DNA of 64,000 nt from CBDBUR01 sp965212075 (lineage in GTDB: Bacteria > Pseudomonadota > Alphaproteobacteria > JAPOUT01 > G958296285): NCBI GenBank assembly GCA_965212075.1, contig OZ243043.1, positions 496,001 through 560,000 on the forward strand, read 5' to 3'. Positions 8,610 to 16,411 of the stretch are shown here, piece after piece. Below the pieces are notes generated by a model. The model made no database searches, was not told the DNA's origin, and saw only the letters and a program-made list of their open reading frames with translations. The translations under genes were made by a program, and so were the position numbers. Each line of letters begins with the position of its first letter. The first letter of the stretch is position 1.

Positions 8610-9838
8610 AAATCTCTCTCTTGCTTATTCTTGTCGGGAACAACCAGCGAGCCGGAGGGCGGGTCTTCGTGGATTACGACTTCGGTGTCATGTTTAACAT
8701 AATCCTGCCCGACGATGATGATGCGCGCGGCGTCCGGCAGACCAGAAACCCAGATATTATTATGATCGCTGACGACGATCTCGATCGGCTGGAAGTAGAC
8801 GATGCTTTTGCCGTCTTTGATGTTGACGAGCCGCAGGCCGAGCTGTCCTTTATCGTTGAGCGTCAAAATGGAAGGGTCAATGAGGTGCGCGTTGACGGGG
8901 CGCAGCGGCACATGGATTTTCACAGTCAGGCCGTCGCGCAGGGCGCTTGACGGCGGCTGGGTCGCTTCCATTTCAATGCGGTAAGTTCTGGTTTTCGGAT
9001 CGGCGCTGGGCGAGATGTAACGGATATGGCCGTCGAGGCGGCTGCCATCGGGCAGCAGCGCCCATGACAGAACGCCGGACTCAATTTTGGCCACTTCCTC
9101 TTCGGCGACCTGCCCCGACAGCACCAGCGGCGACATATCAATAATTTTCGCACATTCTGCACCGGGAGTCATCACATCGCCTTCATTAACGAAGAGTTTT
9201 TCAATGACGCCGTCAAACGGCGCGACGATTTTTGTGTTGGAGAGCGCTAGTTCCGCTCTTTTGAGCATCGCGCGCGCATTCTCAAAATTGGCCTCCGATT
9301 GCGCTAATGCCACGCGCGTATTGTGCCCCTGCCGCGCGAGTTTCTTTGCTGCGCTGAGCTGCAATTGGCGCAATTTCGTCATCGCGCGCGCTTGTTTTTC
9401 TTCGGCCTCGCGCGAATCGACGGCGATCGCGCAGAGCAGATCGCCTTTGCTCACATCCTTGCCTTCTTGATCGGCGACGGTGACGATTCTGCCAGCGATC
9501 TGCGCGCGCACAGTGACAGAGCGCTCAGCTTCTATCTTGCCGCCATGGATGACGATTTCGGGCTGCTTCTCTTCAGCAAAGATGACTTTGGTGCGCACCG
9601 CAGGCAGAGCTTTTGCCGTTTGGATTTTTTCTCCTTCGGGCGCAGAAGCGATCATGGCCTGTCCGGCGCGCTGGATGAATCCTGATCCCAGCCAAGCGGC
9701 GGCGATCGCGGCGACGATAAACGCCGTCACGAGCGAGCCGCGCGGTTTCAATCGCAACAGGCCTTTCCACTTCTGTTGGGGCTGATGCCGGTCAGGCTTT
9801 ATATTTTGATTTTGGTCGTTCATATTTTTGTTGCCCAT
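8606..9838 (-). CDS. RND efflux periplasmic adaptor (HlyD/AcrA-type membrane fusion protein)
   Basis: Links the RND permease to an outer-membrane channel. One N-terminal hydrophobic segment (LVTAFIVAAIAAAWLG) follows a charged cytoplasmic start. Next come a biotinyl-lipoyl half-motif (VTVRAQIAGRIVTVADQEGKDVSKGDLLCAI), an alpha-helical hairpin rich in Ala/Arg/Lys, the second lipoyl half (KIVAPFDGVIEKLFVNEGDVMTPG) and beta-barrel domains. The frame stays open to 9982, but that extension overlaps the neighbouring gene and looks non-coding; starts at 9838 (MGNKN) or 9823 (MNDQN) are both possible and neither has a clear ribosome site. About 410 residues, normal for the family. The stop overlaps the permease start. 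Confidence 0.88.
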   Translation of the reverse strand: MGNKNMNDQNQNIKPDRHQPQQKWKGLLRLKPRGSLVTAFIVAAIAAAWLGSGFIQRAGQAMIASAPEGEKIQTAKALPAVRTKVIFAEEKQPEIVIHGGKIEAERSVTVRAQIAGRIVTVADQEGKDVSKGDLLCAIAVDSREAEEKQARAMTKLRQLQLSAAKKLARQGHNTRVALAQSEANFENARAMLKRAELALSNTKIVAPFDGVIEKLFVNEGDVMTPGAECAKIIDMSPLVLSGQVAEEEVAKIESGVLSWALLPDGSRLDGHIRYISPSADPKTRTYRIEMEATQPPSSALRDGLTVKIHVPLRPVNAHLIDPSILTLNDKGQLGLRLVNIKDGKSIVYFQPIEIVVSDHNNIWVSGLPDAARIIIVGQDYVKHDTEVVIHEDPPSGSLVVPDKNKQERDL

Positions 9839-9861
9839 AACAAGCGTATCAGGAGCACCTA

Positions 9862-10245
9862 TTATAGCTGAGCCGCGCGCTCTCCGAGAAGCCATAAAAT
9901 GAAGGCGCGGTAGTCTAGGGCGAGTGCGATGGTATTGGAGAGCATTAGCAGGCCGATATAGCGCCCCGTGATAGAGCGCCACATAATATGCCGCGCCCGC
10001 AGCGCCAAATAGGCCAAAAGCGGCGTCCAGAGCACGATATGGGTGATGTTCAGCAGGCGCGAATAGCCGATGATCGTGCCGTAAAGCAGCTCAAGGCTCC
10101 ATATGTTGACGAGCCAGACCGCCAAAACCCACCGCGCCTCACGCGACCAGATCACGAAGACCATTGAAAGCGAATTGATGAAAACAAGCCACCAGAACCA
10201 CGTCACAAAAAGCGGATTCTCGAGAAGAATTTGATCAATGAACAT
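9862..10245 (-). CDS. Small integral membrane protein of unknown function
   Basis: 127 residues with about four hydrophobic segments (around 13-30, 36-55, 65-85 and 98-117), rich in Trp and Leu, with basic residues between segments. I do not recognise a family or any catalytic motif. It lies upstream of the efflux fusion-protein gene on the same strand with a gap of about 23 bp, and downstream of another unknown gene, so it may be carried on the same transcript. Its existence as a gene is supported by the clean membrane-protein character of the translation and by the position of its ATG after a short spacer. Confidence 0.65.
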   Translation of the reverse strand: MFIDQILLENPLFVTWFWWLVFINSLSMVFVIWSREARWVLAVWLVNIWSLELLYGTIIGYSRLLNITHIVLWTPLLAYLALRARHIMWRSITGRYIGLLMLSNTIALALDYRAFILWLLGERAAQL

Positions 10246-10281
10246 ATTGGTAATCTATATCAGATCGGGTCCATTAAGGGG

Positions 10282-10776
10282 TTAAAAGTTAAGGGTGAAT
10301 TCTATTTGCGTCGTGGCGGCGGTGTCTGGTTTGAGGGGCACGCCAACAGACAAAGCGATGTTGAACTCGTCGGTTTTGTTGGGGATGTCGAGCCACTCGT
10401 TTAAATGGACGCCCATTTTTATCCGGCCATTTTTGTAGCGCATCTGGAGATGAAACTCCTCTTCATATCTGCGAACGCTCTCGTTCATATCAAAAAAATA
10501 ATTCTCCGGCAGATGGGCCTGATAAGAAGAAAATTGGGAGAAAGAAAGTTCTTGGATGTCGTAATGGGTTTCTTGACGGTTTTTTGATGCAGGAAAAATA
10601 TCTTCAAAAATATCTTCAAAAATATTTTCCGGCTTGAACGGAAGCGGAATGATTATTTTTTCTGTTGCTGTGATAGGGGTGCTATTTGCATAAATTTCGT
10701 CCCTCTCGGAATCATCATAATCATTAACCGAGACCATTCCCCCTATAAGCACAAAAAGCATAGGGACGATGTACAT
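10282..10776 (-). CDS. Hypothetical exported protein
   Basis: 164 residues, no recognised family. The start MYIVPMLFVLIGGMVSV is a short hydrophobic stretch that could be a signal peptide or anchor, followed by an acidic region. A tandem element FEDIFEDIF is encoded by a 12-bp duplication near 10605-10625. The C-terminal half has alternating polar and hydrophobic residues (HLQMRYKNGRIKMGVHL, then IEFTLNF at the end), and the final Phe is compatible with a beta-rich envelope protein. Base composition is more AT-rich than the flanking efflux and methyltransferase genes. Whether it is cotranscribed with the downstream membrane protein (36 bp away) is unknown. Confidence 0.5.
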   Translation of the reverse strand: MYIVPMLFVLIGGMVSVNDYDDSERDEIYANSTPITATEKIIIPLPFKPENIFEDIFEDIFPASKNRQETHYDIQELSFSQFSSYQAHLPENYFFDMNESVRRYEEEFHLQMRYKNGRIKMGVHLNEWLDIPNKTDEFNIALSVGVPLKPDTAATTQIEFTLNF

Positions 10777-10831
10777 AATTATTCATCATAGCGCTTGGCC
10801 TCTTTTATGTCAAGTTTGCTGTTAAGAGAGG

Positions 10832-11776
10832 TTAAAGGCCGTCTATAAGAAGCTGATCTTTGATCTCTTCGCCATAATTTTTAATTAAACGATCACAGGT
10901 GAGTTCAATCGCGCGCGGCGCGATGTCAATGCCGATCCAGCGTCGGTTTAATTTTTGCGCGGCATCAATGGCGGTGCCGCCGCCGCAAAAAGGATCAAGC
11001 AGGAGATCGCCTTTGTGAGATGACGCCTCAATGATGCGCTCTAATAATATTAGAGGCTTTTGTGTCGGATAGCCCAGCCTTTCTTTGGCGAGCGGGTTGA
11101 TGATCGGCATATCCCAGACATCATCCACCGGCGTGCCTTTCGGATGAGGCCGATAATGTTTGCCCGACTTTGCGACGATGCCCTCTTTGGCATAGCCGCT
11201 CGTTTCCTTATAAGGCACGCGCATGGCATCAATGTTAAAAATATGTTTGCCGGTTTTGGAATACCAAAAGATCGCATCGTGCTTTTTTGAAAAATAAGAG
11301 CGCGCCCGCCCGCCGCCGGTATAGTGCCAGATAATTTCGTTGTTAAAATTATTTTTTCCGAACACGCCATCCAAAATGATTTTGATATAGTGGCTCGCAG
11401 TGGGGTCGCAATGAAGATAGAGCGAGCCGGTCGGCTTCAAGACTTCGCGCATGATTAAAAGCCGCTCGGCAAGGAACAAAAGGTAGGACAACATGCCGGT
11501 CTTGCCGAGCATCGTCCCGAGTCCTTTGATTGTCTGCCCGACCGTGTCATTTCCTACAAGATGGTCATAGGCCGCCTGATCTTTATCTTGCCAGCACCAT
11601 TTATCGGTAAAGGTCTTGTAATCAACATTGGAGTTGAAGGGCGGATCGAGATAAATCAGATCAACCGAGTCTTTATCAAGCCGATCTTTTATGATCGGTA
11701 GGCAATCGCCGCAATAAAGCTGGTTAGGCGGCGAACCTTTTTTTGAGCCAGCCAACCATGAGCCGGTTGAGTTCAT
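10832..11776 (-). CDS. DNA adenine/cytosine-N4 methyltransferase, beta class
   Basis: Transfers methyl from SAM to an exocyclic amino group in DNA. The catalytic motif IV, LDPPFNS, lies near residue 43-50 and the SAM-binding motif LDPFCGGGTAIDAA lies near the C-terminus; this IV-before-I order defines the beta class. A conserved TQKP precedes the C-terminal motif. The frame is open to 11887, but the part above 11776 reads through the hydrolase gene in another frame and is unlike methyltransferases. ATG 11776 (MNSTGSW) gives 314 residues and overlaps the hydrolase end by about 53 bp; TTG 11755 is an alternative. No restriction gene is adjacent, so this is an orphan methylase in this window. 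The target sequence cannot be read from the protein. Confidence 0.85.
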   Translation of the reverse strand: MNSTGSWLAGSKKGSPPNQLYCGDCLPIIKDRLDKDSVDLIYLDPPFNSNVDYKTFTDKWCWQDKDQAAYDHLVGNDTVGQTIKGLGTMLGKTGMLSYLLFLAERLLIMREVLKPTGSLYLHCDPTASHYIKIILDGVFGKNNFNNEIIWHYTGGGRARSYFSKKHDAIFWYSKTGKHIFNIDAMRVPYKETSGYAKEGIVAKSGKHYRPHPKGTPVDDVWDMPIINPLAKERLGYPTQKPLILLERIIEASSHKGDLLLDPFCGGGTAIDAAQKLNRRWIGIDIAPRAIELTCDRLIKNYGEEIKDQLLIDGL

Positions 11777-12701
11777 CGGGTTTTTCCTGCTGTGTCCAGT
11801 GGCCGCAATCGGGGATGATATGTTTTTCGAGATCTTTGACGCGCTCCTCCATGCCGTCGGCCATTTCGGGGCGCAGCACGACGTCATCCGCCGCCGAGAT
11901 CATCAGGCAGGGGCAGGAGATCGTCTCGTCAAGGCCTTCGCTGATCTCCCAGTTGCGCGTGAGGTTGCGATACCAGTTAATGCCGGGCGTATAGCCGGTT
12001 TTGGCGAAGGCTTGGGCATAGACGGCTAGTTCTTCGTCGCTGAGCAGAGGCTCGCCGCGCAGCTCGCCGCCGGCCTCATAGGCTTTGATGAAGGAATGGC
12101 CCTGCCGTTCCGGCGGCTGCGCGTCATATTCGGCGCGCCTCATCCCTTTGCGATACCAAAACCGCATGGAGTGCGGAATATCAGCCTCCAAAATTTTATC
12201 CACCTTGCCGTAATCTTGAAACATCACCACATAATTGTCTTCGCCGAAAACATGGCGCAGGCCGCTGACCGGCTCCATTGGCGGGCGCGCAAGGGCGGGC
12301 GTATTCACCCCGATCACGCCCGCAACCCGATCCGGATGAAGCAGAGGCATCTGCCAGACAACGATTCCGCCCCAATCATGGCCGCAGAAAATCGCCTTTT
12401 CGCAGTCAAGCGCGTCAAGCAAATGGAGCATGTCATCGGTGAGGTGTTTCATATCATAGAGCGGCACATCGGATTGATCGCCTTTGGCATTTTTAGGCGC
12501 GCCAGTATCGCCATAGCCGCGCATATCGGGCGCGACCGCGCGAAATCCTGCTTTGGCAATCGGGTCAAGCTGATGACGCCACGAAAAGGCGATCTCAGGA
12601 AAGCCGTGGCACATAATCACCGGCAGGCCTTCGCCTTTCTGGTAGACGGCCATCGTCAGCTCACCAATGTCGATTATCTCTGGCTTTGGCATTAAAGCCA
12701 T
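11724..12701 (-). CDS. Alpha/beta hydrolase, epoxide-hydrolase type
   Basis: 325 residues of the alpha/beta-hydrolase fold. HGFPE near residue 34 is the HGxP oxyanion motif. The nucleophile elbow is GHDWGG with Asp as nucleophile, which separates epoxide hydrolases and haloacid-type dehalogenases from serine esterases. The cap domain has NWYRNL, whose Tyr fits the ring-opening Tyr of epoxide hydrolases. A late Asp (SAADDVVLRPE) and CGHWTQQEKP complete the triad. The start at 12701 has a strong purine-rich site about 8 bases upstream (GGGGGGA). No signal peptide, so cytoplasmic. Substrate unknown; a soluble epoxide hydrolase is favoured over a dehalogenase. Confidence 0.85.
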   Translation of the reverse strand: MALMPKPEIIDIGELTMAVYQKGEGLPVIMCHGFPEIAFSWRHQLDPIAKAGFRAVAPDMRGYGDTGAPKNAKGDQSDVPLYDMKHLTDDMLHLLDALDCEKAIFCGHDWGGIVVWQMPLLHPDRVAGVIGVNTPALARPPMEPVSGLRHVFGEDNYVVMFQDYGKVDKILEADIPHSMRFWYRKGMRRAEYDAQPPERQGHSFIKAYEAGGELRGEPLLSDEELAVYAQAFAKTGYTPGINWYRNLTRNWEISEGLDETISCPCLMISAADDVVLRPEMADGMEERVKDLEKHIIPDCGHWTQQEKPDELNRLMVGWLKKRFAA

Positions 12702-12778
12702 AATGAATCCCCCCTAAAAGCGTTCCTAAAAAGGCTAATTATGGACGCTGTGATGTTTTTTATGATATAGCGTTTTGC

Positions 12779-13099
12779 ATGGGAAAGGTTATTTATATTG
12801 AGCAGGACGGCACCAAGCATGAGGTTGATCTCGACAACGGCATGACGGTGATGGAGGGTGCCATCCAGAACAGTGTGCCGGGCATTGATGCCGATTGCGG
12901 CGGCGCTTGTTCTTGCGCGACCTGCCACGTCTATGTTGATGAGGCGTGGAGGGAAAAAACCGGCAAGGCGAGTGATATGGAAGAGGGCATGTTGGATTTC
13001 GCCAATGATGTCCGCCCTGAAAGCCGCCTATCGTGCCAGATTGATATGTCCGATGAGCTAGACGGCTTGGTCGTTCATCTGCCGGAAAAGCAGTTTTAA
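12779..13099 (+). CDS. [2Fe-2S] ferredoxin, adrenodoxin/putidaredoxin type
   Basis: A 106-residue electron carrier. The cluster ligands are visible as CGGACSCATC (Cys-x5-Cys-x2-Cys) plus a fourth Cys in RLSCQID, the pattern of vertebrate-type/Isc-type ferredoxins. LPEKQF closes the protein as in many bacterial homologues. The gene stands just before a ferredoxin-NADP reductase on the same strand, so the two probably form a redox pair serving Fe-S assembly or a monooxygenase. It is divergent from the hydrolase gene across 77 bp. No good Shine-Dalgarno is seen before the ATG; a TATGAT element near 12760 could be a -10 box, which would make the leader very short. Confidence 0.92.
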   Translation: MGKVIYIEQDGTKHEVDLDNGMTVMEGAIQNSVPGIDADCGGACSCATCHVYVDEAWREKTGKASDMEEGMLDFANDVRPESRLSCQIDMSDELDGLVVHLPEKQF

Positions 13100-13122
13100 T
13101 TCCCATAAAAATAGGGTATAAT
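13094..13122 (+). promoter_or_regulatory. Possible sigma70-type promoter before the ferredoxin reductase
   Basis: A perfect TATAAT lies at 13117-13122, 17 bases after TTTTAA (13094-13099), which matches the -35 consensus at only three positions. The box is also inside an imperfect hairpin (GGTATAAT pairing with ATTATCC just downstream). It lies in the 65-bp gap between ferredoxin and reductase genes. Confidence 0.3.
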
Positions 13123-13164
13123 CCTCTATTATCCACTAAATTTTTGTAATTTAAGGGCAGGGTT

Positions 13165-14184
13165 ATGAATGTGATCAAAACCGATGTGATTATCGTTGGG
13201 GCGGGGCCTGTCGGCCTGTTCGCGATTTTTGAGCTTGGCCTGCTGGATTTGCAGGCGCATTGCATTGATATTTTGGATCGCCCGGGCGGGCAGTGCGCTG
13301 AGCTTTATCCGGAAAAGCCGATTTATGATATTCCGGGCATGCCGATTGTGACCGGTCAGGAATTGGTAGATAGACTGATGGCGCAGATCAAGCCGTTTGG
13401 CGCGGAGTTTCATTTGAACCAGATGGTCAATGCGCTTGAGCGGGTGGATGGCTTATGGCGCATCACGACCGATGAGGATACACAGATTGAAGCGCCGGTC
13501 GTCGTGGTTGCGGCAGGCGGGGGCTCTTTCCAGCCTAAAAAGCCGCCTCTGCCGGATATTGACGCTTTTGAAGGCAAGTCGGTTTTTTATGCGGTGCGCA
13601 AGGTTGAGCAATTTCGTGACAGAGACATTTTGATTTCCGGCGGCGGGGATTCGGCGCTGGATTGGGTATTGACGCTCCAGCCTGTGGCGCGCTCTCTAGC
13701 GTTAATCCACCGCCGCGACGGCTTCCGCGCAGCGCCCGATTCCGTCAATAAGATGCACGCTCTCGTGGAGCAGAAGAAAATGAAATTTTATATCGGCCAG
13801 ACGCTTAGCCTCAATGGCACGGACGGCAATCTCGCCTCGGTGACCGCGAAAGGCGCTGACGGCAATTTTGACATTCCCTGCAACACCTTCCTGCCATTTT
13901 TCGGCCTGACGATGAAACTAGGCCCTCTGGCAAATTGGGGGATTAACCTCAACGAAAACCTGATTCCGGTGGATACCGAGAAATTCCAAACCGACCAGAG
14001 CGGCATTTTTGCGATCGGCGATATTAACAGCTATCCCGGCAAATTGAAGCTGATCCTGTCGGGCTTCCACGAGGCCGCTTTGATGTCGCAGGCCGCATCG
14101 CGTATAGTGTATCCAGATAAAAAAATCGTTTTCCAATATACAACCTCGTCGTCAAGCCTTCAGAAGAAGCTGGGAGTGAAATAA
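13165..14184 (+). CDS. Ferredoxin-NADP reductase, thioredoxin-reductase-like
   Basis: A 339-residue flavoenzyme passing electrons between NADPH and ferredoxin. The FAD-binding GAGPVG motif lies near residue 12, then RPGGQCAELYPEKPIYDIPG, characteristic of the TrxR-like FNR family. The NADPH-binding GGGDSALDW lies near 155. The CxxC redox pair of true thioredoxin reductases is absent from the NADPH domain, which supports FNR over TrxR. A second FAD motif (GIFAIGDINSYPGKLKLI) and a C-terminal QYTTSSSSLQKKLGV tail, also typical of the family, complete it. The neighbouring ferredoxin is a plausible partner. The ribosome site is AGGGCAGG about 5 bases before the ATG. Confidence 0.93.
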   Translation: MNVIKTDVIIVGAGPVGLFAIFELGLLDLQAHCIDILDRPGGQCAELYPEKPIYDIPGMPIVTGQELVDRLMAQIKPFGAEFHLNQMVNALERVDGLWRITTDEDTQIEAPVVVVAAGGGSFQPKKPPLPDIDAFEGKSVFYAVRKVEQFRDRDILISGGGDSALDWVLTLQPVARSLALIHRRDGFRAAPDSVNKMHALVEQKKMKFYIGQTLSLNGTDGNLASVTAKGADGNFDIPCNTFLPFFGLTMKLGPLANWGINLNENLIPVDTEKFQTDQSGIFAIGDINSYPGKLKLILSGFHEAALMSQAASRIVYPDKKIVFQYTTSSSSLQKKLGVK

Positions 14185-14249
14185 TCGGCCTTTACGCGAA
14201 ATATATTCTGCCGAAACTGGTTGATCTGAGCTGCGGCGTCGGCCCGATC

Positions 14250-14801
14250 ATGAAACAGCGCGCCAAAATTGTGCCGCGGGCTGCGGGCGATATATTGGAG
14301 ATCGGCATTGGCTCGGGGCTCAACTTGGATTTCTACCAGCGCGATCAAGTCAGCAGGCTGATCGGGCTTGAGCCCTCGCCGGAGATGCGGCAAATGGCCG
14401 CCGCGCGCGCTGAGGCTTGCGGCATGGAGGTTGAGTTTATCGGCCTTGAAGCCGAGCAGATCCCGCTTGATGACAATGAAGTGGATAATATCGTCGTGAC
14501 TTATAGTCTCTGCACGATCCCCGACCCTGAGGCCGCGCTCGCACAGATGCGCCGCGTGCTCAAGCCGGAGGGGCGGCTTTTCTTTTGCGAGCACGGCCTC
14601 GCGCCCGAAGGCAGCACACGCAAATGGCAATATCGCGTCGAGCCGATCTGGAAGCGTCTTGCGGGCGGCTGTCATCTGACCCGCGACATTCCGGCGCTGA
14701 TTGAAGCGGCGGGCTTTCGTCTGGGCAAAGTGGAGACGATGTTTCTGCCCAAAACGTTTAGCGTTGCCGGTTATAATTATTGGGGCGAAGCAACAGGATA
14801 A
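14250..14801 (+). CDS. Class I SAM-dependent methyltransferase
   Basis: Motif I is ILEIGIGSGLNLDFY, motif Post-I is LIGLEPSPEM, and TYSLCTIPDPEAAL plus RVLKPEGRLFFCEHG match the UbiE/type-11 methyltransferase fold. The substrate is not evident. From the first ATG (14250) the protein is 183 residues, but the same frame reads IGLYAKYILPKLVDLSCG immediately upstream from 14184, which looks like the conserved N-terminus of this family. No ATG, GTG or TTG occurs in that stretch, so the real start may be a rare ATA/ATC codon at 14181/14184 overlapping the reductase stop. The gene ends one base before the ggt ATG. Confidence 0.8.
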   Translation: MKQRAKIVPRAAGDILEIGIGSGLNLDFYQRDQVSRLIGLEPSPEMRQMAAARAEACGMEVEFIGLEAEQIPLDDNEVDNIVVTYSLCTIPDPEAALAQMRRVLKPEGRLFFCEHGLAPEGSTRKWQYRVEPIWKRLAGGCHLTRDIPALIEAAGFRLGKVETMFLPKTFSVAGYNYWGEATG

Positions 14802-14802
14802 T

Positions 14803-16356
14803 ATGTCTCGTGATGATATGTCTTTTGCGATTGCCGCCGGACATGACCTAACTGCGCGCACTGGCGCTGATGTTCTGCGCGCGGGCGGCAATGCGGTTGA
14901 TGCGGCGATTGCCGCAGCGCTGACGGCCTGTGTTGTCGAGCCGATTATGGCCTCACCTTTGGGCGGCGGTTTTTTGACTCTGCACTGGCCGGACGGTGAA
15001 ACGAAGGTTTTGGATTTCTTCGGCCATACACCGCAGCGCGCACCGGAGCAGAGCGCGCTGGAGATCAGATCGGTTGATGCGGATTTTGGCCGCCGCCGCC
15101 AAGTTTTTCATATTGGCGCGGGGACGATTGCGGTGCCCGGGATTGCGTCGGGCTTTGCCGAAGCGCTTAATCTTTATGGCCGCATGGGGATGCCGGAGCT
15201 GGCGCAAGATGCGGTGCGTTATGCCTGCGAGGGCGTTGAGATGAATGCGTTTCAGGCCGAAGTTTTGCAGATTATTGCGCCGGTGGTGCAGGCGACGGCG
15301 GAGATCAAAGCTTTATTCACCAATGAAAGCGGCGCGCTACTGGGCGAAGGGGAGATTTTGCGCAACCCCGACATGGGCGCCGCGCTTGAGGCATGGGCGC
15401 GCGAGGGTTTGCGCTTTATGACCGAAGGCGAGGGGGCACGCGCTTTGCTCGATCAATGTCGCGCGGGCTGCTCGGGCGGCGCGCTCACCGAAAAGGATCT
15501 GCGTGATTACCGGCCCATCTGGCGTGATCCGCTCGTGGTGGAGCATCGCGGTGCGCGGCTGGCGATCAATCCGCCGCCCTCTGCCGGAGGCGCGCTCGTC
15601 GCTTTGATTTTGTCGCTTTTGGAGCGCGTGGATGAAAGCGATCCGCCCTCGCTTGCGCGCGCGCTGGCCTGCGCGCATGAGGCGCGCAAACGCATCGGCC
15701 ATGACGAAGACCCGTCCAAAGGCATGGACCTGCTCGTGCCTTCGCTCGCTTCTTCGTTCGCAAAAGAGATAGTCGGCCATCCGCCCTCGTTTAACGGCAC
15801 GACTCATATTTCGCTGATTGATGGCGAAGGTCTCGGTGCTGCGCTGACATTGACCAATGGTTCGGGCTCCGGCCTGATTGCCTCGGGTACCGGCATGCAT
15901 ATTAACGATATGCTCGGCGAACCCGATCTCGTGCCGCCGGCCTCCGGTGCGTTTCCCGAAAATGTCCGCTTATGTTCCATGATGGCGCCTGCCGCACTGA
16001 CCTGTCGCCGCGGTTTGGTGATGTTGGGTTCAGCCGGATCAACGCGCATCCCGTCAGCGATCGTGCAGGCTTTATTGCCGATTCTTGATGATGACCAAAA
16101 TTGCGCCGACGCGGTTGCCGCGCCGCGTATTCACATTGAAGACGAAGCCGACTTTGAAAACTTCTTCGGCCAAGAGGCGCATGACCGCCTCAAAGAGATG
16201 TTTCCGGATGCTCATGCTTGGGACGAGAAGAATGTTTTTTTTGGCGGTGTCAATCTTGCTGCGCGTTGGAATAATGGCGATGATGGCGAGATGGACGCGG
16301 CCAGCGATCCGCGCCGCGACGGCGGCGTTTTTCATGCGTCAAACACAAAAACGTGA
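14803..16356 (+). CDS. ggt: Gamma-glutamyltransferase
   Basis: Hydrolyses or transfers the gamma-glutamyl group of glutathione and related compounds; a self-processing Ntn hydrolase. The N-terminal GADVLRAGGNAVDAAIAAALT segment is the usual GGT signature. The autoprocessing site is GTTHIS, with Thr about residue 333 as the new N-terminal nucleophile of the small subunit. NGSGSGLI and GSGSTRIP-like loops follow. The frame is open to 14701, but the upstream part overlaps the methyltransferase in another frame, so ATG 14803 is chosen (517 residues). No signal peptide is seen, whereas well-studied GGTs are periplasmic or secreted, so this one may be cytoplasmic. The gene follows the methyltransferase without a gap. 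Confidence 0.88.
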   Translation: MSRDDMSFAIAAGHDLTARTGADVLRAGGNAVDAAIAAALTACVVEPIMASPLGGGFLTLHWPDGETKVLDFFGHTPQRAPEQSALEIRSVDADFGRRRQVFHIGAGTIAVPGIASGFAEALNLYGRMGMPELAQDAVRYACEGVEMNAFQAEVLQIIAPVVQATAEIKALFTNESGALLGEGEILRNPDMGAALEAWAREGLRFMTEGEGARALLDQCRAGCSGGALTEKDLRDYRPIWRDPLVVEHRGARLAINPPPSAGGALVALILSLLERVDESDPPSLARALACAHEARKRIGHDEDPSKGMDLLVPSLASSFAKEIVGHPPSFNGTTHISLIDGEGLGAALTLTNGSGSGLIASGTGMHINDMLGEPDLVPPASGAFPENVRLCSMMAPAALTCRRGLVMLGSAGSTRIPSAIVQALLPILDDDQNCADAVAAPRIHIEDEADFENFFGQEAHDRLKEMFPDAHAWDEKNVFFGGVNLAARWNNGDDGEMDAASDPRRDGGVFHASNTKT

Positions 16357-16411
16357 GTGAATAGGTTTTTTTATCTCTGAAAAATGAAAAAGGCTGAGTA
16401 CTTTTTTCTTT

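Noticed and set aside
9839..9982. N-terminal extension of the membrane fusion protein up to 9982
   Set aside because: It overlaps the membrane-protein gene ending at 9862 and has no adaptor-like sequence; the start is placed at 9838 or 9823.
14170..14190. Programmed frameshift fusing the ferredoxin reductase to the methyltransferase
   Set aside because: GTGAAATAA is not a good slippery heptamer and the two proteins are complete domains usually encoded separately; an unusual start is simpler.
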